A stretch of 46,912 bases of DNA, taken from contig SHZC01000011.1 in NCBI GenBank assembly GCA_009692505.1, positions 1 to 46,912 on the forward strand, given 5' to 3'. Position 1 is the first letter of the stretch, and every line of letters starts with the position of its first letter. Of the stretch, positions 33,782 to 40,417 are shown piece by piece. The notes below the pieces were generated by a model. The model saw nothing but the letters and a program-made list of their open reading frames with translations. It was not told the origin of the DNA and ran no database searches. This stretch comes from Myxococcales bacterium (lineage in GTDB: Bacteria; Myxococcota_A; Bradymonadia; UBA7976; UBA1532). The translations under genes and the position numbers were made by a program.

Positions 33782-34218
33782 GGGACGATTCGCCAGCGAA
33801 AGACAAATCGCTGGTCCCCGCGCAGAACTTCGATCTCCAACTCGTCAGCTTGCTTGACGACCTCCCAGGCCCGCATGAACTGCTCCGGACGCTCAAGCGA
33901 CTCGCGGTTCACACGCACGACGACATCACCCGGCTGGAGGCTCCGAACGTCGGCGAAGGGTCCGTCGCTTCGGAAGCGCAGGATGCGAAACCCGACGAAG
34001 CGCCCTCGTTCGAGGTGGGGGCTGACCTCGACCGCGGCGACCACACGCTGGGGCCCCTGCTCGAGGATGGGCGCCACCTCCGCCCGGGTCAGGACGCTCT
34101 CGATGAGACGTTCGTCTGCGGCGACCGGAGGCGCTTGGGACGCAGGCACCGGAGGCGTCTTTGGCGTGGCGAGCAGGGCCGGAAGCAAGATGAGGAGAAG
34201 GTGCATCACGTTGACCAT
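33778..34218 (-). CDS. PDZ-domain protein, GspC-like
   Basis: 146 residues. Residues 1-17 (MVNVMHLLLILLPALLA) are a signal or anchor. Residues 45-75 (LTRAEVAPILEQGPQRVVAA) form a short helix-strand linker. Residues 78-146 form a PDZ domain: FVGFRILRFRSDGPFADVRS, LQPGDVVVRVNRESL and VKQADELEIEVLRGDQRFVF. The layout matches the C-terminal PDZ of type II secretion GspC, but no other gsp gene is nearby. It could equally be a stand-alone periplasmic scaffold. It begins 3 bp after the crotonase-Tmk gene. Confidence 0.78.
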   Translation of the reverse strand: MVNVMHLLLILLPALLATPKTPPVPASQAPPVAADERLIESVLTRAEVAPILEQGPQRVVAAVEVSPHLERGRFVGFRILRFRSDGPFADVRSLQPGDVVVRVNRESLERPEQFMRAWEVVKQADELEIEVLRGDQRFVFRWRIVP

Positions 34219-34221
34219 CCA

Positions 34222-35673
34222 TCAGCCCATGGGCTTGAGCGAAACGAGCCGTGCATCGAAGGCTTCGAGGCATGAGCGGCCGACCTCCGCCCGGTCGCGC
34301 TCCCCGTCGATGGTGACGATCGGGTCGCCCTCTCGATGCCGCGCGATGTCGGCATAAGCCAAAACCACACGCCGTTGAAAGTCATCGACCTCGTAGATCT
34401 CGGGCACGGAGTTCCGCGTGGCCCTCCGGCTCGCTGCCACCTCGGCGGTGACCTGGACGAGCAGGACCAGGTCCGGACGCAAGAGAGAGCGATTGATCGT
34501 CGAGACCCAATCGGGGTCGTTCTCCTGCCCCTGATAGGCGAGGCTCGAGTAGTCGAACCGATCGCAGATCACCGTGATGCCAGCGTCCAGCGCGGGCTCG
34601 ATCTCGTGTTTGAGGTGGTCGTGCCGATCGGCCGCGAAGAGCAGCGCGATGGACGCGGCCGGGAAGCGACCGTCCGTCCGCTCGGCGATGCGGGACCCGA
34701 GCGCCTCGCGCAGGAGCCTCCCGATGGGGCCACCGCTCGGCTCACCCGTCGTCAGAACCTCCTGCCCGCGGCTCCGCAGCGCCGTGGCGAGCAGGTGCAT
34801 CTGCGTCGTCGTGCCCGCGCCGTCGAGGCCCTCGAAGACCACAAATCGGCCTCGTGGGGGCACGACACCTCGGGGTCGGCGTTCGCTGAGGAGGTGCTGC
34901 ACCGCAGCATCATGATCGCTATGCATCCACGCCGCCGAAAAAATCGACCTCTCCAGGCGGTCGATGGCCCCCGGATCCACCTCGGACTCCGAACGCCGGG
35001 AGAGGCGCTTCATCGCGGCGAGCACGTGTGGCGGGCGCTGCGCGAGGCTTGTGGCCCAGGCGCGGGCGCAGGCCTCCGCCGACTCCCCAGGCGCGGCGAT
35101 CCGGTCGACGAGGTCGAGCCGCAGGGCGTCTTCGGCATAGACCTTCGCGGCGTCCCATAAGAGGCGTAAGGCGCGCTGCGGCCCCACGAGTGCGGCGAGC
35201 CGACGCTGGCCCCCCCAGGCGGTCGTCAAGGCGAGGTCGACGTGCTTGAAGTGCAAGAACGCGTCGGCGGCGATCACCCGAAGATCGCAGGCCAGCGCCA
35301 CCTCGACACCGCCGCCGATCGCGTATGCGTCGATGGCGGCGATGACCGGGCACGAGAGCGCGGCGAGGCGTCTAAGCGTGTCCTGCATTCCACGCGAGAG
35401 CTCTTGGGCAGCGACCTCCGACTTCACGTTGAGCAGGTCAATCACATCACCCCCGGCGACGAATCGACCGGACGCGCCCATGAAAACCACGGCGCGGACG
35501 AGGCCAGCGTTCACACGATGGTCAAGCTCGTTGACGACCTCTCCGAGCGAGACCATCGTGGAGCGTGCCAAGGCGTTACATGCGCCGGGCCTTTCGACGA
35601 TGAGCAATGCCACCTGCCCCACGAGCTCCAGGCGGACCTCTGGCCCATGGGGATCGCTCATGGGTGAGCTCAT
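34222..35673 (-). CDS. Crotonase (enoyl-CoA hydratase-like)-thymidylate kinase fusion
   Basis: 483 residues in one uninterrupted frame. Residues 10-262 are a full crotonase domain: oxyanion-hole segments GRFVAGGD (69-76) and YAIGGGVEVALACDL (117-131), with the first catalytic Glu at 124. The second catalytic Glu position, aligned with FGQPE, is Asp146, so hydratase activity is uncertain. Residues 275-483 are a full thymidylate kinase: P-loop EGLDGAGTTTQ (281-291), DRFDYSSLAYQG (371-382), RRATRNSVPEIYE LID region (416-428). The P-loop Lys is replaced by Thr288. Tmk makes dTDP from dTMP and is essential; this may be the cell's only copy. The GTG/ATG overlaps at both ends place it in an envelope-gene operon. 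A split into two proteins by an internal start is possible. Confidence 0.9.
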   Translation of the reverse strand: MSSPMSDPHGPEVRLELVGQVALLIVERPGACNALARSTMVSLGEVVNELDHRVNAGLVRAVVFMGASGRFVAGGDVIDLLNVKSEVAAQELSRGMQDTLRRLAALSCPVIAAIDAYAIGGGVEVALACDLRVIAADAFLHFKHVDLALTTAWGGQRRLAALVGPQRALRLLWDAAKVYAEDALRLDLVDRIAAPGESAEACARAWATSLAQRPPHVLAAMKRLSRRSESEVDPGAIDRLERSIFSAAWMHSDHDAAVQHLLSERRPRGVVPPRGRFVVFEGLDGAGTTTQMHLLATALRSRGQEVLTTGEPSGGPIGRLLREALGSRIAERTDGRFPAASIALLFAADRHDHLKHEIEPALDAGITVICDRFDYSSLAYQGQENDPDWVSTINRSLLRPDLVLLVQVTAEVAASRRATRNSVPEIYEVDDFQRRVVLAYADIARHREGDPIVTIDGERDRAEVGRSCLEAFDARLVSLKPMG

Positions 35674-36578
35674 GGGTGCTCGCTCTTCGCGCGCCCACGT
35701 GCCGCTTCTACGAGGCCGCGGATCTCGGGGTCGTCATGACTCGACAGAACATCGAAAAATTCCTCGACGCGGGCCCCCCCGAGTCGCGAGAGCGCGTCCA
35801 TCACAGCCAGCAATCGTGGCCGATCTTTGAGCTCTGCCTGGGCAATGAGCGCGGGCACGGTCGCCGGATCCCCGAGCTCGCCGCTTAGACCGATGAGCCG
35901 CAGTCGCAGCGCCTCGTCCGTCTCGGCGGCAAGCTGCAGACCGACGACGGGCGCGAGCACCCGGAGGCGGAGCTGCCCGACCCTGTCCGCGGCGATCCTT
36001 CGGGTCGAGATGTCGGGGCTCTGCAGCGCGTCTCTGAGCGAGGTTTGGGTGCCCGCGGCCACGGTCGCGCTCTGGAGGAGCCGCTCGCACAGGGGGGCGA
36101 GAGACGCAAGGACCGCCTGCCGGAGCGCGGCCTCAGCGTCGCCGCCCGGGAAGGGCACGCGATGGAGGTGCTCGGTGCCATACTCGAAGGCGAGCTCGGG
36201 GGCGCGCTCGACCGTCAGGCGCGCGACCACCTGCCAGCGCACGACGACGTCTCCCGGGCTCGGCGTGGCTTGCAGGCCGTCGGCGAGCGCGAAGCCGTAA
36301 GTCAGCCGGGGGCGGATCGACAAGAGGCTCCCGGCCTCAATCTCGGGGCTGATTTCGCGCCTCGATGAGGCCGCCACGGCCATCGCGGACCGCAGGTGGT
36401 CTTGGGCCCAGCGCGGCTCTAGGACGATGGGCCGAAGCGACGGAGGCGTCTGATCAAGGACCGGCTCAACGTTGACGACGAGCGCCGCGCCCACGGAAAC
36501 CTCGCGGTCGAAGTCGCAGTTCCCACACCCCGACTGCCCGACGAGGAGCACGAACAAAACCCAACGCCACGGGCTCAC
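35670..36578 (-). CDS. HEAT-repeat lipoprotein
   Basis: 302 residues from a GTG start. The signal WVLFVLLVGQSGC gives a lipobox-like end with Cys at residue 18. Residues 60-175 are alpha/beta with no family recognised. Residues 180-300 carry HEAT-type repeats (STRRIAADRVGQLRLRVLAP, LRLRLIGLSGELGDPATVPA, DRPRLLAVMDALSRLGGARV). The 4-bp overlaps with both neighbours show tight coupling. It likely scaffolds other envelope proteins. Confidence 0.75.
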   Translation of the reverse strand: MSPWRWVLFVLLVGQSGCGNCDFDREVSVGAALVVNVEPVLDQTPPSLRPIVLEPRWAQDHLRSAMAVAASSRREISPEIEAGSLLSIRPRLTYGFALADGLQATPSPGDVVVRWQVVARLTVERAPELAFEYGTEHLHRVPFPGGDAEAALRQAVLASLAPLCERLLQSATVAAGTQTSLRDALQSPDISTRRIAADRVGQLRLRVLAPVVGLQLAAETDEALRLRLIGLSGELGDPATVPALIAQAELKDRPRLLAVMDALSRLGGARVEEFFDVLSSHDDPEIRGLVEAARGRAKSEHP

Positions 36579-37732
36579 GAGCTTGACCGTGCCCGCTCGG
36601 CCCAGACGTCGTATCCATATCGGGCGAAGAGTGCCGCGGCCTCGACGCGCGCGGCCTCGGAGGAACGGGGGTCGAGGGGGGCGTAGAGCTCGGCTTTGGC
36701 CAAGATCCAGCGCGCCGAGTAATAGGGAGAGCAGAGCCGAGGCAGCAGCTCGCCTAACCGATCGAGCCCGGCGCGAGCGAGGCCTCGGCGGCCCAGAAAG
36801 CCGTCGAGGTGCATCCGCTTCTCGATGAGGTCGAAGGCCCGCTCGGGTGCGACGAAGAGCCCTCCGGCCTCAAGCGCGGCGCAGGCCCGTGTGAGGGCGA
36901 CGTCGCAGCCTTCGAGGTCTTCCCGGTCCGCGGCCGCGTTCGCCGCGTGAACCTCGACCGCCACGGCCTGGTCCTCGGCACCTGGGGGGGCCAAGTCCGG
37001 GGCACCCACCAACGCCGCGGGCTGACCCTCGTTGAGGTGTCGGAAGAGCGATTGGGTCGCCGCGTGCCGAGAAGCCCGCGGGCGCAAGCCACCCCAGCCA
37101 CATTGGACGAGGCGGGAGAGGTCGTCGCCCGTCGGCGTGCCCGTCGGCGAGAGCGCCAACCAGAACGAGAGCTCCGCGATCCGATGTTCTCGTCGCCAGT
37201 GGGCGAGCGTGACCTCGTCGATGCTGTCGGCCACGGGCAGCGCGTCGTCGTCATCGAGGACGGTGAAACGACGGCCGGCGTGCCGGCGCACGATCCCCCC
37301 GCCCACCTCAAGAGCCGCGAGCGCGTCCAGACCGGGTACGAGCACGGCGACCCAAGTGGCCGTTCGCCTGAGCTGCGCGACGTGCAGACCGAGCTCGCGG
37401 AGCAACGCGGCCCCCTCGTCCACGGAACAGGACTCAAGGCCGTCGAGCAGGAAGAGCTCGTCGTTGAAGTGGTCGCCTTTATGGTCCCGGAGTGGCTGAG
37501 GAATCGGTGCCCCCGAACGCACGGTCAGGGCTGTCACGCGGACCCCCGCCGCGCCCAAGGCCTCGACCACGCGATGCCGCGCCGCCGGGCCGGAGATAAA
37601 GACGAGCGAGAACCGGGCCTCCGCGCCGGCGGACTTGAGCCAGCGAGCAAAGGCGTCGAGGTGGAATCCCGCGGCCTCTGCCGTCGGCAGCGTGCGGTCC
37701 GGCCATTCGGAGCGGTCTAGGGCGAGCGACAT
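36575..37732 (-). CDS. Hypothetical protein, possibly a degenerate ATPase
   Basis: 385 residues from the ATG at 37732 with GGAAG 7 nt upstream; earlier in-frame starts would run into the divergent promoter region. The first half looks like a P-loop-type fold with the loop lost (SLVFISGPAARHRVVEAL, where G-x4-GK would be expected). A Walker-B-like strand follows (DELFLLDGLES), then a sensor-like strand (TWVAVLVPGLDAL). The second half is helical with TPR-like character (LDGFLGRRGLARAGLDRLGE, LLPRLCSPYYSARWILAKAE). No family is recognised. It is the first gene of the long - strand train and may be its regulator or scaffold. Confidence 0.65.
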   Translation of the reverse strand: MSLALDRSEWPDRTLPTAEAAGFHLDAFARWLKSAGAEARFSLVFISGPAARHRVVEALGAAGVRVTALTVRSGAPIPQPLRDHKGDHFNDELFLLDGLESCSVDEGAALLRELGLHVAQLRRTATWVAVLVPGLDALAALEVGGGIVRRHAGRRFTVLDDDDALPVADSIDEVTLAHWRREHRIAELSFWLALSPTGTPTGDDLSRLVQCGWGGLRPRASRHAATQSLFRHLNEGQPAALVGAPDLAPPGAEDQAVAVEVHAANAAADREDLEGCDVALTRACAALEAGGLFVAPERAFDLIEKRMHLDGFLGRRGLARAGLDRLGELLPRLCSPYYSARWILAKAELYAPLDPRSSEAARVEAAALFARYGYDVWAERARSSS

Positions 37733-37864
37733 TTCGAGCTTCCAGCGGCGGTTGAACTCTTGGGAGGGCCTCTGCGAGACCACGAGACCGGGCCGACCGC
37801 CGTAGAGTCGACACCGATCGGGGCGTATGGTAGGGCTCCGAGGCTTGAAGTAAAGGAGAGCGGG

Positions 37865-38446
37865 ATGCACCGCATGGGGATGTCAATGCGAATCAGGCTC
37901 ATGGCGGCCCTGCCTTTGCTCTTCTTGAGCCCGCACGTCATGGCGGCCAAAGACGACTCAGCGGCCAAGCAGAAGGCCGCGGCGGAGCGGACCGGCCCCT
38001 ACCTCGGCGTGCAGCCGGGCGTGAAGGACAGCGCCCCGGGCAAGACTGATGTTCGCGCCCGCGGAGCGCTGCGTCTGATGACCTGGGTCGGCTTCCAGAT
38101 GCAGGGGGTCGGTGGCCGCGTCTTTGTGCAGACCACCGAGCCCGCAGTCTACAACCTCGTCCCCTCCCTCGCCGATGAGATCGTGCTGGAGTTCACCGAT
38201 ACCCGCCTCCAGAGCGGCAACGACGCCCGCGCTCTGGAGACCGGCTTCTTTCCTACCGCGGTCATGTCCGTCAAGGCCAGCCAGGCCAAGAACATCACCC
38301 GCGTGGTCATCAAGCTGCGTGAGGTGGTCGGGTATGACCTTCGGCAGGACGGCAACTACCTTATGCTCGACTTTCGTCCGCCCACCATCACGCCCGTCGC
38401 GCCGGGCAACCCTCAAGCCACGCCAGGGACGCCTCCCATCCCGTGA
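37865..38446 (+). CDS. Exported AMIN-domain protein
   Basis: 193 residues from the ATG at 37865, with AAAGGAG upstream. A signal peptide is visible (MRIRLMAALPLLFLSPHVMA, cleavage near residue 24). Residues about 75-175 form an AMIN domain: GGRVFVQTTEPAVYNLVPSL, EIVLEFTDTRLQSGNDARAL, FFPTAVMSVKASQAKNITRV, VIKLREVVGYDLRQDGNYLM. AMIN domains localise amidases and PilQ-type proteins in the periplasm by binding peptidoglycan. The C-terminus is Pro-rich and ends at TGA 38444-38446. The lptD-like frame continues in phase two codons later. Confidence 0.85.
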   Translation: MHRMGMSMRIRLMAALPLLFLSPHVMAAKDDSAAKQKAAAERTGPYLGVQPGVKDSAPGKTDVRARGALRLMTWVGFQMQGVGGRVFVQTTEPAVYNLVPSLADEIVLEFTDTRLQSGNDARALETGFFPTAVMSVKASQAKNITRVVIKLREVVGYDLRQDGNYLMLDFRPPTITPVAPGNPQATPGTPPIP

Positions 38447-38452
38447 ACCGCC

Positions 38453-40399
38453 GTGATCCGTCCGCTCTTTGAGCTCGTGACGGCCCTCACGTTTGAGGCA
38501 ACAGAGGTCGAGGTCGCCCCCGACGGGACGGTGACGGCGACTCAGCTCGACGTGAGGGGCGCGGGGCTCGTGCTCTCCTCCCTAAGAGGGCGGCTCGTGA
38601 GTCGCCCGACGTGCCCGCAGCTACAGCTCGAGCTCGAAGTCGCGACGGCCCGGTTTTCGAACGCCCCGACGCACCCAATGACGCACCCCTCGATGCTCGC
38701 GTCTGCCGCCTCCCTGACGGCCTGCCTCGAGCGAGGCGCGGTGACGCTGAAAGACGCGGAGCTGCGCTTAGGCGACCTCGAGCTCAACGCGGAGAGACTC
38801 GAGCTGCGGATGAGCGACAACGCCGTTGGGGCCTCCGGGCACCTCGAGGCCTGGGCTCTGTCGGTCTGGCCCTGCGGCTGTCGGCCCTCGCCGCTCTCCA
38901 TATCGAGCGAGCACGCGATTGGGCGTCCCTCGGAGTCGCTCTGGTTGACGTGGCCCGTCATCCGCATCTACGACGTGCCCGTCGCGACCCTGCCTCGCTG
39001 GGAGCTCCCCCTCGTCGCCCGCCGCAGCGGCCTGCTCTTTCCTGAGTTCGGGCTCCATCACGCGCGCGGAGCAGAGGTCCGATGGCCATACTTCTGGGCG
39101 TTGCACGAGGCGGCCGACGTGACGTTTGCGCCCGGCTACGCGACGAACGCTGGGCTGACAACACGCACGCGCCTCCGCTTGGCGACCCAGACCGACTCCC
39201 TGCTCGAGACCCGGGTGTCGACGGCAGACGACGCGCTCGCCGTGAGCGGAGACGGCGCCGCACGGGCCGCGGGCCTCGTCTTCGCCCTGGAGGGAGAGGC
39301 CAGCTTTCTCGCGCCTTCTTCGGGCTCAAGCGTGGGCCCCGTCAAGCTCCAGGACAGCGCGCTCCTCGCCGTCGCCCCCTACGAGCGAGGTGCCGTCTCC
39401 ACGGGCGTCCAGACCGACGGCTTCGTGATTGGCCTCGGGGTCGAGCGGCTCGACGGGGAGGGGCCAAAGACCCCAGCACTCAAGCCCGCAGTGCACCTCT
39501 CGCTCGCCCACTTGCTCGGACCCTCTTCTCTCAGCCTCGACGCCGCCTACGACCGCAGCTTTGACCAAGGCTCGAGGCACCCGGACGTGCAGCGTTTTGT
39601 CCTGGAGACCCGGGCCGAGCTGCCTGTCGACGTCGGGCCGCTTCGGCTCATCACGCAAGCCAACGCGGCCTCGGGCCACGCGTTTGCCGACGCGAGATCC
39701 TATACGGTCATGCGGGGTGGGGCTCTCGCGCGGGCCGAGAGTGCGGTGAAACGCGCCTTCGGTGGTCTTACACATCGCGTGCGAGCCGCGCTTGAGACCC
39801 GCGTTGTCTCGTCCGACGGCCGGGGACAGACGGAGCTCGCGCCAGTTGAGAGGAAAGCGGAAGGGCGGTTTGCGGTGGCCGAGCTTGAGACCTCGCTGCT
39901 GTCCCTGACCTCTTCCCAGACTCTGGCGGTTCGGGCGAGCCGAGACTGGGCAGACGCACAGGAACCGATGACCGCCGGCGCTCTGTACCGACTCGAGCGC
40001 GGTGCTTCTCAGGTGCGCGCGCTGTTGACCACGGCGGGCGATGCGCGGGCGACCCTGGGGCTCGAGCCGGCCGACACCGTCGGGCTCTCGCTCGGTGCCA
40101 CCCACCTCAAGCGCGAGGGCGCGACGCGACTGTCCCGCCTTCAAGGCCACGATGAGACCCTGAGCCCCCCTCTCAGCGAGGCCTCCCTCGCCGCGGACGC
40201 CGGGATGAGCTTGACCCTCGGGCCTTTGACGATGTCCTGGCGGGGCTTGGCGGATCTGGACGCGAACGCGCTCCTCGCCCAGGAGGGCGAAGTCCGCTAT
40301 GTGGACGGCTGCGCGTGTTGGTCAAGCACCTTGACGATCAGGCACGCGAGAGGGTTCGCCTCGCCGGATGTGTACCTGAGTCTGATGTTGGAGAAGTAA
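38453..40399 (+). CDS. lptD: LptD-like LPS-assembly outer-membrane protein
   Basis: 648 residues from a GTG. Residues 12-125 are the OstA/LptA-like N-domain (FEATEVEVAPDGTVTATQLD). Residues 165-235 contain the best LptD signature: WPVIRIYDVPVATLPRWELP, RSGLLFPEFG and VRWPYFWALHEAADVTFAPG. The rest alternates like beta-barrel strands, ending DGCACWSSTLTIRHARGFA. C141/C143 and C620/C622 could make the inter-domain disulfides needed for a working translocon. LptD inserts lipopolysaccharide into the outer leaflet. Odd points: there is no signal peptide and no ribosome site, and the protein begins right at the OstA domain, in phase with the preceding exported AMIN gene. Confidence 0.8.
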   Translation: MIRPLFELVTALTFEATEVEVAPDGTVTATQLDVRGAGLVLSSLRGRLVSRPTCPQLQLELEVATARFSNAPTHPMTHPSMLASAASLTACLERGAVTLKDAELRLGDLELNAERLELRMSDNAVGASGHLEAWALSVWPCGCRPSPLSISSEHAIGRPSESLWLTWPVIRIYDVPVATLPRWELPLVARRSGLLFPEFGLHHARGAEVRWPYFWALHEAADVTFAPGYATNAGLTTRTRLRLATQTDSLLETRVSTADDALAVSGDGAARAAGLVFALEGEASFLAPSSGSSVGPVKLQDSALLAVAPYERGAVSTGVQTDGFVIGLGVERLDGEGPKTPALKPAVHLSLAHLLGPSSLSLDAAYDRSFDQGSRHPDVQRFVLETRAELPVDVGPLRLITQANAASGHAFADARSYTVMRGGALARAESAVKRAFGGLTHRVRAALETRVVSSDGRGQTELAPVERKAEGRFAVAELETSLLSLTSSQTLAVRASRDWADAQEPMTAGALYRLERGASQVRALLTTAGDARATLGLEPADTVGLSLGATHLKREGATRLSRLQGHDETLSPPLSEASLAADAGMSLTLGPLTMSWRGLADLDANALLAQEGEVRYVDGCACWSSTLTIRHARGFASPDVYLSLMLEK

Positions 40400-40417
40400 G
40401 GCGGGGCTAAAAAGGGC

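Noticed and set aside
32717-34357. + strand open frame of 546 codons opposite membrane and PDZ genes
   Set aside because: Arg/Ser/Gly-rich shadow; the - strand genes have TM segments, a PDZ domain and overlapping start/stop signals.
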